44,491 bases of DNA from Candidatus Woesearchaeota archaeon (GTDB taxonomy: Archaea; Nanobdellota; Nanobdellia; UBA10117; ARS21). Both the position numbers and the translations under genes were made by a program. Under the pieces are notes generated by a model. It searched no databases and was not told the origin of the DNA. It saw nothing but the letters and a program-made list of their open reading frames with translations. Below are positions 8,599-17,052 of this stretch, piece after piece (the first letter of the stretch is position 1; every line of letters starts with the position of its first letter). Where the stretch lies: NCBI GenBank assembly GCA_018698915.1, contig JABIPN010000017.1, forward strand, positions 1 to 44,491. The letters run 5' to 3'.

Positions 8599-8999
8599 GA
8601 CCAATTAAAATAAATCCAGTAAGATCAATTCCAATTGGCGCTGTAATTAATATTGCTGACAATTCAGGAGCTCGTAAACTTAAAGTAATTAGCGTAAAAG
8701 GTTTCAAAGCAAGAACTAGACAATTAGGATGTGCAGGAGTTGCAGATCTAGTAACAGGAACAGTAGTTGCAGGAAACCAAGACATGAAACACAACGTAGT
8801 CCAAGCAGTAATTATTCGACAAAAGAAAGAATATGCAAGACAAGACGGAATTAGAGTTTCATTTGAAGATAATGCCGGAGCAATAATTAAAGATCTAAAA
8901 TTAGGAACACCAAAGGGAACCGTTATTAAGGGCCCAGTAGCAAAGGAGGTAGCCTTGCGATGGTCACAAGTTGGCAAGTTGGCAAGTATATTACTATAA
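8595..8999 (+). CDS. rpl14: Large subunit ribosomal protein uL14
   Basis: This 134-residue protein has the family core [21 protein letters not shown] and the later [39 protein letters not shown]. uL14 lies at the subunit interface and binds 23S rRNA and the factor aIF6. It overlaps uS17 by ATGA, and its TAA shares one base with the uL24 start. Confidence 0.97.
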   Translation: MRPIKINPVRSIPIGAVINIADNSGARKLKVISVKGFKARTRQLGCAGVADLVTGTVVAGNQDMKHNVVQAVIIRQKKEYARQDGIRVSFEDNAGAIIKDLKLGTPKGTVIKGPVAKEVALRWSQVGKLASILL

Positions 9000-9379
9000 T
9001 GAAAATAAGATGGAGTAAAACATGGGGAAGAAGTGTTCAACCTAGAAAGCAAAGAAAGTTCATATTCAATGCTCCAAATCATATTAAGAGAAAATTACTG
9101 GCTTCACCACTAAGTAAAGTTCTTAGAAAAGAACACAAAAAAAGAAGTCTAGTAGTGAGGAAAGGAGATACAGTAAAGATATTGAGAGGACAATTCAAAG
9201 GAACAATGGGAAAAATAACTGAAATTAATATGAAGAAAACTCGAATATTTGTAGATGGAGCTCACCAAATAAAAGCAAACGGTCAAATTGCACCGTACCC
9301 AATCCATCCGTCGAATTTAGTAATAATCACACCAATACTTTCAGACAAAAAAAGAAAGGAGGTATTAGCTAGAAAATGA
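8999..9379 (+). CDS. rpl24: Large subunit ribosomal protein uL24
   Basis: This 126-residue protein has the basic archaeal N-terminus (KIRWSKTWGRSVQPRKQRKF) and a KOW motif (VRKGDTVKILRGQFKGTMGKITEI). I start it at the ATG overlapping the uL14 stop (TAATG). A longer in-frame start at 8960 would add 13 residues lying wholly within uL14. A GGAGGT about 16 nt before its end is placed to serve the eS4 start. Confidence 0.94.
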   Translation: MKIRWSKTWGRSVQPRKQRKFIFNAPNHIKRKLLASPLSKVLRKEHKKRSLVVRKGDTVKILRGQFKGTMGKITEINMKKTRIFVDGAHQIKANGQIAPYPIHPSNLVIITPILSDKKRKEVLARK

Positions 9380-10092
9380 GCAAACAAAGACATATTTCAA
9401 GATTAGCAGCACCAAGATCATGGCAAGTTGCACGTAAAGCAACAAAATGGATATCAAAACCATTACCGGGTCCAAGAACAAAAGTAGAAGGAATTCCACT
9501 AGTTGTATTGCTACGAGATGTAACTGGAATAATCGAAAATAAAAGAGAATTAAAATATCTAATCAACACAAAACAAATTATGGTAAATGGAAAATTATAC
9601 AAAGAAACAAACCTGGCAGTGGGGTTGTTTGATGTAATTTCATTTCCATCAATAAAAAAGAGCTACAGAGTTGTTCTAACAAAACTTGGAAAACTCCAAA
9701 TGGTTGAAATTTCAGAAAAAGAAGCAAACACATTATTACTTCAAGTCAATGAAAAGACCTCAGTAAAAGGAGGAAAACTCCAAATAAATCTTTCAAATGG
9801 ATGGAATTTACTAACTGATACAAAAACAAAAGTTAAAGTTGGAGAATCAGTATTATTCGATCTTAAGAAAAGAAAAATCAGTGAAAACTTTGGATTTAAC
9901 AAAGGAGCAACAGTATACTTCGTAAGAGGTAAACGAGCAGGACATTCAGCAGTATTTAAGTCTCTAAAAGAATCAGGAATTCTTCAAAGACAAAAGATTG
10001 CAGTACTTGAATTCGGAAAGGAGACAATTGAAAGTACTTTGAACAATTTAATTACCGTTGGTTCAAAGAAAGCTTCAATAACAATTAATTAA
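9376..10092 (+). CDS. rps4e: Small subunit ribosomal protein eS4
   Basis: This 238-residue archaeal/eukaryotic protein begins with SKQRHISRLAAPRSW. It has an S4-type RNA-binding domain (TGIIENKRELKYLINTKQIM), a central eS4 domain with VGLFDVISFPSIKKSYRV, and a C-terminal KOW-like segment (FNKGATVYFVRGKRAGHSAVF). It belongs to the 30S body. It overlaps uL24 by 4 nt and is followed after one base by uL5. Confidence 0.96.
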   Translation: MSKQRHISRLAAPRSWQVARKATKWISKPLPGPRTKVEGIPLVVLLRDVTGIIENKRELKYLINTKQIMVNGKLYKETNLAVGLFDVISFPSIKKSYRVVLTKLGKLQMVEISEKEANTLLLQVNEKTSVKGGKLQINLSNGWNLLTDTKTKVKVGESVLFDLKKRKISENFGFNKGATVYFVRGKRAGHSAVFKSLKESGILQRQKIAVLEFGKETIESTLNNLITVGSKKASITIN

Positions 10093-10093
10093 A

Positions 10094-10627
10094 ATGGCAG
10101 AAACAGCAACAAAAACCCAGACTAAGGACAATCCAATGCAAGAAATAAGAATCGAAAAGATTACTCTGAACATCGGGGCAGGAGCAGATCCTAAGAAGGT
10201 TGAAAAAGCAATAATGTTACTTTCAACAATTTCAGGGATGAAAGCAGTTGAAGCACAAGCAAAAAAGAGAATTGCAGCATGGAAACTTAGACCAGGTTTA
10301 GCAATCGGAGCAAAAGTAACAATTCGAAATAATACTGAAGAATTATTGATCAGATTATTAAAAGCAAATAGTTCAGTAATCTCCAAAAGAAAGTTCAATG
10401 AAAATGGATTCAGTTTTGGAATTGAAGAATACATCAACATTCCAGAAGTAAAATACGAACCAAAGATTGGAATTATTGGATTAAATGTTTCAGTAACTTT
10501 GAAACGTCCAGGTTTCAGAATAAAAAAGAGAAAACTTGCACCTAGAAAAATATCAAGCTCACATCGAATCACAAAAGAGGATGCAATTAAATTTGCAGAA
10601 ACTAAATTGGGAGTAAAAGTAGAATGA
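10094..10627 (+). CDS. rpl5: Large subunit ribosomal protein uL5
   Basis: This 177-residue protein has a short polar N-terminus followed by the uL5 fold: IEKITLNIGAGADPKKVEKAI, then FGIEEYINIPEVKYEPKIGIIGLNVSVTLKRPGFRIKKRK. uL5 binds 5S rRNA and contacts the P-site tRNA. It begins one base after the eS4 stop and overlaps uS14 by ATGA. Confidence 0.97.
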   Translation: MAETATKTQTKDNPMQEIRIEKITLNIGAGADPKKVEKAIMLLSTISGMKAVEAQAKKRIAAWKLRPGLAIGAKVTIRNNTEELLIRLLKANSSVISKRKFNENGFSFGIEEYINIPEVKYEPKIGIIGLNVSVTLKRPGFRIKKRKLAPRKISSSHRITKEDAIKFAETKLGVKVE

Positions 10628-10845
10628 AATTACCGGGAATAAAAACAATGTCTTTCTCAAAGACAAAAAAGAAAAAGGTAGTCAGAAATAACTCAATTAA
10701 ACCAAGATCATATGGAAAAAACTTATCCAGATGTAATCGATGCGGAGGAAGAAAAGGAGGAAAAATTGGCCGATATGGTTTGGACATCTGTAGAAGATGT
10801 TTCAGAGAAGTTGCTCAAGACATAGGCTTTACAAAATACAGATAA
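10624..10845 (+). CDS. rps14: Small subunit ribosomal protein uS14, zinc-binding form
   Basis: The zinc-binding CxxC pairs are C37-N-R-C40 and C56-R-R-C59, in the usual SRCNRCGGRKG...ICRRCFRE context. At 73 residues the protein is longer than most archaeal uS14 (about 50-57). Roughly 17 extra N-terminal residues are Lys-rich. The upstream ATG overlaps uL5 by ATGA as at other junctions here. A start at the internal Met9 (10648) is possible but less consistent with the operon pattern. Confidence 0.94.
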   Translation: MKLPGIKTMSFSKTKKKKVVRNNSIKPRSYGKNLSRCNRCGGRKGGKIGRYGLDICRRCFREVAQDIGFTKYR

Positions 10846-10846
10846 A

Positions 10847-11236
10847 ATGATGAATGATATACTTGCACAAGCATTGTCAAAAATAAATAACGCAGCAGCA
10901 AGAGGTAAATCAGAAGTTACACTACATCCATCCTCAAAAGTAGTTACAAAGATAATGACTTTATTAAAAGAGGAAGGCTACATTCAAGATTTCAAATCAG
11001 AGAATACAACAAGAGGAACCATTACAACAGTTCAACTAAACGGAAAGATAAACAAGGTTGGATCAATTAAACCAAGATTTTCTGTAACAATGGACACATA
11101 TGAAAAGTTCGAAAAGAGATATCTACCAGCAAAAGATTTTGGAAGAATTTTCGTGTCAACAACAGACGGAATAATCACACACATCAAAGCAAAAGAAGTA
11201 AACAAAGGAGGAGCATTAATAGCTTATATTTACTAA
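10847..11236 (+). CDS. rps8: Small subunit ribosomal protein uS8
   Basis: This 129-residue protein starts ILAQALSKINNAAARGKSEVTLHPSSK, continues with the KEEGYIQDFK strand, and ends with the RNA-binding FVSTTDGIITHIKAKEVNKGGALIAYIY (an archaeal version of the STS loop). uS8 organises the central 16S domain. It follows uS14 by one base (TAA-A-ATG) and is followed by uL6 in the same way. The ATG-ATG start is ambiguous by one codon. Confidence 0.96.
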   Translation: MMNDILAQALSKINNAAARGKSEVTLHPSSKVVTKIMTLLKEEGYIQDFKSENTTRGTITTVQLNGKINKVGSIKPRFSVTMDTYEKFEKRYLPAKDFGRIFVSTTDGIITHIKAKEVNKGGALIAYIY

Positions 11237-11237
11237 A

Positions 11238-11894
11238 ATGGCAACAACAAGGAGAACTCGAGTACAAGGAACACACTTTAGACATCAAGGAAAGTTTAGA
11301 CCTGTTTTGAAGTATAGAAAGGGTGGAAAGACAATTCCGATGCCCTTCGGAGAAAAAGTAAAACCAGAAGCAAGAGTCACAATAAGTGAAGGAGTAACTG
11401 TAATAATCGATAACAAGATGATAACCTTTTCAAAAGGAGAATATAAACTATCACGAGAATATCCTGTAGCACTAATTAAATTCAAACAAGAAAATAATGA
11501 AATCCTAATTCAAGGTCAATCAACTAGTGCAAAAGTAAGAGCAATTGTAGGATCATTTAATGCACACTTAAAAAACATTCAAAGAGGATTAGAAGAACCA
11601 TTTATATACAAATTAAAAATAACTTCAGTTCACTTTCCAATGACTGCAAAAATTGAAAATAATATTTTTGAATTAAAGAACTTTTTAGGTGGGAAGAAAC
11701 TTCGAACAGCAAAGATTCCAGAAGGAGTAGATATCAAACTAAATGGTGATGTTATCGAATTATCTTCAAGAGATATTGAACTTGTTGGAATGGCTTCAAC
11801 TCGATTAGAATTACTTACGCGAGTTACAAAACGAGATCGAAGAGTTTTCCAAGACGGCATATTCATTACAGAAAAGGCAGGTAAAGTATTATGA
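11238..11894 (+). CDS. rpl6: Large subunit ribosomal protein uL6 with basic N-terminal extension
   Basis: The two repeated uL6 domains begin near residue 42 (VKPEARVTISEGVTVIIDNKMITFSKGEYKL). The second contains KLNGDVIELSSRDIELVGMASTRLELLTRV. Total length is 218 residues against about 180 for most archaeal uL6. The surplus is an N-terminal segment of about 40 residues rich in Arg, Lys and Gly (TRRTRVQGTHFRHQGKFRPV). The start at 11238 follows the uS8 stop by one base, so the extension is probably real. No in-frame ATG exists between it and the core except Met35. Confidence 0.93.
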   Translation: MATTRRTRVQGTHFRHQGKFRPVLKYRKGGKTIPMPFGEKVKPEARVTISEGVTVIIDNKMITFSKGEYKLSREYPVALIKFKQENNEILIQGQSTSAKVRAIVGSFNAHLKNIQRGLEEPFIYKLKITSVHFPMTAKIENNIFELKNFLGGKKLRTAKIPEGVDIKLNGDVIELSSRDIELVGMASTRLELLTRVTKRDRRVFQDGIFITEKAGKVL

Positions 11895-12526
11895 AAGAAT
11901 TAATAGCTCAAAAAATTTCAATGAAGAAAAGAAGACCTAAGTTTGAGCGACAAGAAGCTCATGTTAAACCAAGACTAAGTAGATCTGGATGGAGAAAACC
12001 AAGAGGGATTCAATCAAAGATGAGACTTCAAAGAAAAGGATACAACGCAACAGTAAAAGTAGGTTATAGAACTCCAAGAGCACTACGAGGAAGACTAATT
12101 AGCGGACTTATTGAAACAATAGTTATAAATCCAACTGAGTTAAAAGATATTCAAAAAGATCAGATTGCATTAATTCCAAGAACTTTAGGAAACCGAAAAA
12201 GATTGGAAGTACTAAAAGAAGCAAAAAAATTGAAAATAAGAATCTCAAATTATTCAAACATTGATGCAAAGATTTCAGAAATTGAAGATAATCTAGTTGA
12301 ACGAAAGAAACGAAGATCAGAATCAAAATCAAAGAAAACAGAAAAGGCAAAAAAACTAGCAAAGAAAGAAGAAGAAAAGAAAAACAAAGATAAGAAAAAA
12401 CAAAAGAAAGAAGAAAAGAAAGTAGAAGAAAAAACAAAAGAATCAAACTCAAAAACTGAAAAAACAAAGGCTGAACCAAAAAAGTCACCAGTCAAGAAAA
12501 AATCAAAGAAGGAGACTAAGAAATGA
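11891..12526 (+). CDS. rpl32e: Large subunit ribosomal protein eL32 with long Lys-rich tail
   Basis: Residues 1 to about 130 carry the eL32 core: KKRRPKFERQEAHVKPRLSRSGWRKPRG, then YRTPRALRGRL and LIPRTLGNRKRLEVLKEAKKLKI. About 75 further residues are almost only Lys, Glu, Ser and Thr and are probably disordered. The total is 211 residues against about 130 for the usual archaeal protein. The ATGA overlap with uL6 supports the start. The end contains GGAG for the eL19 gene. Confidence 0.94.
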   Translation: MKELIAQKISMKKRRPKFERQEAHVKPRLSRSGWRKPRGIQSKMRLQRKGYNATVKVGYRTPRALRGRLISGLIETIVINPTELKDIQKDQIALIPRTLGNRKRLEVLKEAKKLKIRISNYSNIDAKISEIEDNLVERKKRRSESKSKKTEKAKKLAKKEEEKKNKDKKKQKKEEKKVEEKTKESNSKTEKTKAEPKKSPVKKKSKKETKK

Positions 12527-12981
12527 ATCTAGAAATGCAAAAGCGACTATCTTCAAAAGTAGCAAAAGTAGGACTAGCTCGAGTAAAAATTAATCCTGAA
12601 AATGTTGATCAAGTCAAGGAAGCAATTACAAAAGCAGATATCCGTGATTTAATTGACAACAAAGTAATTGAAATCTTACCTCTTGTAAGAAATTCAAAAG
12701 CAAGAGCAAGACTTCGAGCCAAAGCAAAGAAAAAAGGACGTCAAAGCGGACCAGGTTCAAAAGTAGGTACAAGGAATGCAAGAACTCCAACAAAAAGAGT
12801 GTGGATTAATAGAATAAGACTCCAAAGAAAAATAATCAAATCATTCAAAGATTCAGGAAGACTTTCCACGGGCGATTGGAAAACATTATATTATCGTGCT
12901 AAAGGAGGATTCTTCCGTAACAAGCGACACTTACTTCAAACCCTTGAACAAGGTAAATTGCTTAAGGAGAAAAAGAAATAA
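12523..12981 (+). CDS. rpl19e: Large subunit ribosomal protein eL19
   Basis: This 152-residue protein has the highly conserved eL19 signature: LSSKVAKVGLARVKINPENVDQVKEAITKADIR, the basic linker RARAKKKGRQSGPGSKVGTRNAR, and the C-terminal helix KTLYYRAKGGFFRNKRHL. In ribosome structures it helps form a bridge to the small subunit. It overlaps eL32 by 4 nt and uL18 by one base. Confidence 0.97.
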   Translation: MNLEMQKRLSSKVAKVGLARVKINPENVDQVKEAITKADIRDLIDNKVIEILPLVRNSKARARLRAKAKKKGRQSGPGSKVGTRNARTPTKRVWINRIRLQRKIIKSFKDSGRLSTGDWKTLYYRAKGGFFRNKRHLLQTLEQGKLLKEKKK

Positions 12982-13472
12982 TGGCAACAGGAAAAAGATT
13001 CAACGTAAGATTTAGAAGAAGAAGAGAAGGTAAAACAAGTTACAAAAAGAGACTTGCTTTAGCAAAATCTGAACTACCAAAATTAGTAGTAAGAAGATCA
13101 AATAGATATTTGATTGCACAAATTGTAAACTATACGGAAGAAGGAGACACAACAGTTGCACACTTCAATTCACAGTCACTGAAATCAAAAGGATGGAAAC
13201 ATTCATGTACAAATATTCCTGCAGGATACTTAACAGGTCTTGCAATTGCAGGCGCAGCTAAGAAAGCAAAAGTTGCAGAAGCAATTTTGGATATGGGTTC
13301 ATATACGCCTACAAAAGGATGTAAAGTTTATGCAATTTTGAAAGGAGCAATAGATGGTGGACTAAAAGTTTCAGCATCTGAAGAAGCATTACCAAGCGAA
13401 GAAAGACTAACCGGAGTACATATTAATGAGAAGATTTCAGCAGATTTAAAAAAGCTTAAGGAGAGCATCTAA
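12981..13472 (+). CDS. rpl18: Large subunit ribosomal protein uL18
   Basis: This 163-residue protein has the 5S rRNA-binding N-terminus (FRRRREGKTSYKKRLALAKSELPKLVVRRSNRYLIAQIV). It continues with YLTGLAIAGAAKKAKVAEAILDMGSYTPTKGCKVYAILKGAIDGGL and SEEALPSEERLTGVHI. With uL5 it forms the 5S rRNP, and both are in this operon. A GGAG precedes the uS5 start by about 14 nt. Confidence 0.97.
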   Translation: MATGKRFNVRFRRRREGKTSYKKRLALAKSELPKLVVRRSNRYLIAQIVNYTEEGDTTVAHFNSQSLKSKGWKHSCTNIPAGYLTGLAIAGAAKKAKVAEAILDMGSYTPTKGCKVYAILKGAIDGGLKVSASEEALPSEERLTGVHINEKISADLKKLKESI

Positions 13473-13474
13473 AA

Positions 13475-14239
13475 ATGGCACGACCAAAAAGAAACTTCAA
13501 ACCTAGACAAAGACTCGATGCAGACGGAAACGTAATCGATCCTAGAACAAAAATGCTTGAAGAATGGAATCCAAAAACAGAATTAGGAAGAAAAGTAAAA
13601 GCAGGAGAAATCACAACAATTGAAGAAGTTATGAATTCAGGAAAGAGAATATTAGAATCAGAAATTGTTGATGCAGTTATTCCAAATTTAGAATCAGATT
13701 TTATTAATGTTGGTCAAGCAAAAGGTAAATTTGGTGGCGGACAAAGAAGAATATTTAAACAAACTCAAAAGAAAACAAAAGATGGAAATAGAATTTCATT
13801 CAATGCATTGGCAGTTGTAGGAAACCGAGACGGTTATGTTGGCGTAGGAGTTGGGAGATCTAAAGAAACAGTTCCTGCAAAAGACAAAGCAATCAGAAAT
13901 GCTAAATTAAATATAATGCAAATTGGAAGAGGAAATGGCTCTTGGGAAAGTGAAACCCCAGAACCAACTTCAATACCTTTTGAGATTAGTGGAAGAAGCG
14001 GATCTGTAAGAGTAACATTTATGCCCGCGCCACCAGGAACAGACTTAGTTATTGAAAATGAACTTAAGAAAATATTCAAACTTGCAGGAATCAAAGATGT
14101 TTGGTCAAAATCCAAAGGTCAAGCAAGACAAAAATTCAATCTTGTTGCAGCAACAATGAAGGCGCTGAAACAAACAACAACTTTCAGACTTAGAGATCAA
14201 CAAAAAGCACTAGTGAGAGAAGGATCAATTAACAAATGA
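13475..14239 (+). CDS. rps5: Small subunit ribosomal protein uS5
   Basis: This 254-residue protein has the archaeal N-terminal arm (ARPKRNFKPRQRLDADG), a double-stranded RNA-binding-like fold (RISFNALAVVGNRDGYVGVGVGRSKE) and the C-terminal domain (MPAPPGTDLVIENELKKIFKLAGIKDVWSKSKGQ). uS5 lies at the mRNA entry and affects decoding accuracy. It starts two bases after uL18, the only gap above one base among the superoperon's 23 junctions. It overlaps uL30 by ATGA. Confidence 0.97.
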   Translation: MARPKRNFKPRQRLDADGNVIDPRTKMLEEWNPKTELGRKVKAGEITTIEEVMNSGKRILESEIVDAVIPNLESDFINVGQAKGKFGGGQRRIFKQTQKKTKDGNRISFNALAVVGNRDGYVGVGVGRSKETVPAKDKAIRNAKLNIMQIGRGNGSWESETPEPTSIPFEISGRSGSVRVTFMPAPPGTDLVIENELKKIFKLAGIKDVWSKSKGQARQKFNLVAATMKALKQTTTFRLRDQQKALVREGSINK

Positions 14240-14721
14240 AATCAATAGAAGGAACTTTAATTGCAGTATTAAGAATTCGAGGAGAAGTTGGAGTTCGAGA
14301 TCAAATAAAACAAGCAATGAACTTAATGAAACTTCACAGAAAGAATCGAGTTATTCTATTGAAAAATACTCAATCAAATGTTGGAATGATCAATAAAGTA
14401 AAAGACTATTGTACTTTTGGAGAAGTTGATGCAGAATTAGTAAAAGAACTTCTTGAAAAGCGAGGTCGTACTGCAGGAAATAAACAATTGACAGCAGATT
14501 ATTTGAAAAAAGAAGCAAAAACTGACTTCTATTCATTATCAAAAGCTTTAGTTGAAGGAAAAGCTTCATTGAAAGATATTCCTGGTCTAAAGCGATACTT
14601 CAAAATGCATCCACCAGTTGGAGGATTTGAACGAGGCGGAGTTAAGCATCCGTTTGCAGCAGGAGGAGCACTTGGATATAGAGGAAAAGAAATGAGCAAA
14701 CTTATCCAAAAGATGATCTAA
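14236..14721 (+). CDS. rpl30: Large subunit ribosomal protein uL30, long archaeal form
   Basis: This 161-residue protein matches the long archaeal/eukaryotic uL30 (the bacterial form is about 60 residues). The core is AVLRIRGEVGVRDQIKQAMNLMKLHRKNRVILL. The additional C-terminal region has GLKRYFKMHPPVGGFERGGVKHPFAAGGALGYRG. It is preceded by uS5 with a 4-nt overlap and followed after one base by uL15. Confidence 0.96.
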   Translation: MKSIEGTLIAVLRIRGEVGVRDQIKQAMNLMKLHRKNRVILLKNTQSNVGMINKVKDYCTFGEVDAELVKELLEKRGRTAGNKQLTADYLKKEAKTDFYSLSKALVEGKASLKDIPGLKRYFKMHPPVGGFERGGVKHPFAAGGALGYRGKEMSKLIQKMI

Positions 14722-14722
14722 A

Positions 14723-15190
14723 ATGGCAGAAAAGAAATCTCGAAAGAAACGCGGAACTCGAACCCACGGATGGGGTGCAGGTAAAAAGCACAGAGGTGCT
14801 GGAAACCGCGGCGGACGAGGAAGAGCAGGAATGGGAAAACGAGGACAACAAAAGAAAACTTTACCTCTAGCTCAAGGAAAGAAACCTGTTGGTCAAATTG
14901 CAAACAACAATAAAGGAATGCCGGTCGTTCTTGAAAGAGTTAAGAAAATTAATGTTCTAAATTTAGTTGATTTACAAAACAATATGGAAAAATGGACTGC
15001 TGAAGGAAAAGCAGAGAAAACAAAAACTGGTTATTCAGTTGATTTAGAAAAGATTGGATACACAAAACTTCTATCAAAAGGTGAAGTTACATTTAAACTC
15101 AATATTAAAATAAATTCAGCTTCAGCAAAAGCTAAAGAAAAACTTGAAGCTGCAGGCGGAAAAATTGAACTAAGAGTTTCAAAAGAGTAA
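14723..15190 (+). CDS. rpl15: Large subunit ribosomal protein uL15
   Basis: This 155-residue protein has the Gly/Arg/Lys-rich rRNA-binding N-terminus (GTRTHGWGAGKKHRGAGNRGGRGRAG) and a globular end (LSKGEVTFKLNIKINSASAKAKEKLEAAGGKIEL). It is the last ribosomal protein before SecY. The 31-nt gap to secY is the first clear spacer of the operon. Confidence 0.97.
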   Translation: MAEKKSRKKRGTRTHGWGAGKKHRGAGNRGGRGRAGMGKRGQQKKTLPLAQGKKPVGQIANNNKGMPVVLERVKKINVLNLVDLQNNMEKWTAEGKAEKTKTGYSVDLEKIGYTKLLSKGEVTFKLNIKINSASAKAKEKLEAAGGKIELRVSKE

Positions 15191-15221
15191 GTAATAAAAA
15201 CGCAAGACTGCATTCATAATC

Positions 15222-16616
15222 ATGAGTTTGATTCAAACAGTTTCAAAGTACATCCCAGATGTTAATGGACCAACTAAAAAGCTCGGATTCAATAAAAAAT
15301 TAAAATGGACAGGAATTGTCCTACTTCTTTATTATGTTCTTTTACACATTCCACTTTATGGTTTAGGTACTAATGCACTTAAACAATTTGAAGCATTATC
15401 TACAATTCTCGGAGCAAGTTTCGGTTCCTTAATTTCATTAGGTATTGGTCCTATTGTAACTGCAAGCATTGTATTACAATTACTAGCAGGATCGGGAATT
15501 CTCAAAATCGATTTAACAAAACCAGGCGGTAGAGCAGCATTTCAATCTATGCAGAAAGTATTCATACTTCTTTTTGTAGTATTCGAATCGATAGTCTATG
15601 TTATGATGGGTGGTTTAGCACCAACAGCCGAACTAACTGGAGGAGCATATCTATTTATGGAAATAATACTAATCATTCAGCTAATTGTTGGAGGATATAT
15701 GATTGTTCTTATGGATGGAGTTGTCCAGAAATGGGGATTCGGATCAGGAGTATCATTATTCATCGCAGCAGGAGTTTCCAGAGAAATATTCATCGCAGCA
15801 TTCAGTCCATTTCCATCACCAACAAATCCAGATGCACCAGTAGGTAAAATTCCACTACTTATTCAAGCACTAGGAACAGGTAATTCACCAGAAGTAATTC
15901 TTTCAATTATAGCCGTAGTAGCAACAATCGGAGTATTTGCTATGTCGGTTTATGGACAATCAATGAAGGTTGAAATTCCACTTTCATGGGGTAGAGTAAG
16001 AGGTCACGGAATAAGATGGCCATTAAAATTCATGTATACTTCAAATATTCCAGTAATTTTAGTCGCTGCACTTATGGCAAATATACAACTATGGGGGAGA
16101 CTTTTAGAAAATTGGGGAAAACCAATTCTTGGAACATTTGAAAACGGAGTGGCACAAACAGGATTAGTAAAGTGGGTTAATGCACCAGATATTATAAGAC
16201 CAATAGTTGCAGGTTCAGGACTGACGGGAGAAATATTTCTTCAAGCAATAATTTATTCATTATTACTAATTGCGGGTTCAGCATTCTTCTCTGTTCTTTG
16301 GGTAAAGACTGCGAATATGAGTGCGGATGCTCAAGCAAGACAAATTTTATCCTCAGGAATGCAGATACCAGGATTCAGACGAGATCCTAGAGTTCTTGAA
16401 AGTATATTAAACAGATATATACCGGGACTTACAATAATGGGTGGAGCATTAGTTGGTTTACTTGCAGCATTTGCAGACTTAATGGGATCTCTAAGTCGAG
16501 GAACAGGAATACTATTGGCAGTTATGATTATATACAAACTCTATGAAGATATTTCGAGAGAGCACGCAATGGATCTACATCCAGCGCTAAAGAAAATGAT
16601 GGGCGGCGAAAAATAA
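15222..16616 (+). CDS. secY: Preprotein translocase subunit SecY
   Basis: This 464-residue protein has about ten transmembrane helices. Family marks are the plug-proximal ILKIDLTKPGGRAAFQSMQKVF, the cytosolic loop YGQSMKVEIPLSWGRVRGHGIRWPLKFMYTSNIPVILVAAL, and the C-terminal FRRDPRVLESILNRYIPGLTIMGGALVGLLAAFADLMGS. It forms the Sec61-type channel that binds ribosomes at uL23/uL29, both encoded in the same gene string. The linkage uL15-secY is conserved across archaea and bacteria. Confidence 0.97.
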   Translation: MSLIQTVSKYIPDVNGPTKKLGFNKKLKWTGIVLLLYYVLLHIPLYGLGTNALKQFEALSTILGASFGSLISLGIGPIVTASIVLQLLAGSGILKIDLTKPGGRAAFQSMQKVFILLFVVFESIVYVMMGGLAPTAELTGGAYLFMEIILIIQLIVGGYMIVLMDGVVQKWGFGSGVSLFIAAGVSREIFIAAFSPFPSPTNPDAPVGKIPLLIQALGTGNSPEVILSIIAVVATIGVFAMSVYGQSMKVEIPLSWGRVRGHGIRWPLKFMYTSNIPVILVAALMANIQLWGRLLENWGKPILGTFENGVAQTGLVKWVNAPDIIRPIVAGSGLTGEIFLQAIIYSLLLIAGSAFFSVLWVKTANMSADAQARQILSSGMQIPGFRRDPRVLESILNRYIPGLTIMGGALVGLLAAFADLMGSLSRGTGILLAVMIIYKLYEDISREHAMDLHPALKKMMGGEK

Positions 16617-16617
16617 A

Positions 16618-17040
16618 ATGGCATTAATATTTGGACTTGGCCCAATAACTTTCATGACTGTGGCAGTTATAATAATAACTTTACTAATCACAGTTGTTCA
16701 AAAATATACTGTTGATCAAAATGTTATGCGGGAATTAAAAGAAGATTCCAAAAAGATGAGGAAGGAACTAAAAGCAATAAAAGATAATCCAGCAAAAATG
16801 CAACAACATCAGAAAAAAATGATGGAGCTTTCAATGAAACAAATGAAAATGTCATTTAAACCAATGATGTATTATATGATTCCACTAATCTTATTCTTCA
16901 CATGGCTAAGAAATACTATGACTGGAATAATTGTATTAAAGCCACCAATCTGGCCATGGGAAATGGGTTATCTTGGTTCATATATCATATTATCAATATT
17001 TTTCTCTATGATGTTTAGAAAGATACTTAAAGTAAATTAA
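16618..17040 (+). CDS. DUF106/EMC3-TMCO1 superfamily membrane protein (YidC-like)
   Basis: This 140-residue protein has an N-terminal transmembrane helix, a Lys/Met-rich coiled-coil hairpin (RELKEDSKKMRKELKAIKDNPAKMQQHQKKM) and two C-terminal helices around PIWPWEMGYLGS. This is the three-helix layout of the archaeal DUF106 proteins, which belong to the Oxa1/YidC/EMC3/Get1 insertase superfamily. It starts one base after secY, as expected for a partner in co-translational membrane insertion. The substrate range is not known. Confidence 0.9.
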   Translation: MALIFGLGPITFMTVAVIIITLLITVVQKYTVDQNVMRELKEDSKKMRKELKAIKDNPAKMQQHQKKMMELSMKQMKMSFKPMMYYMIPLILFFTWLRNTMTGIIVLKPPIWPWEMGYLGSYIILSIFFSMMFRKILKVN

Positions 17041-17052
17041 CAAAAGTGAATT

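Noticed and set aside
12123-12495. Long minus-strand frames rich in Phe, Ser and Leu opposite eL32, uL22 and uS3
   Set aside because: They are mirror images of Lys/Glu-rich codons in clear ribosomal protein genes and show no domain, start site or promoter.
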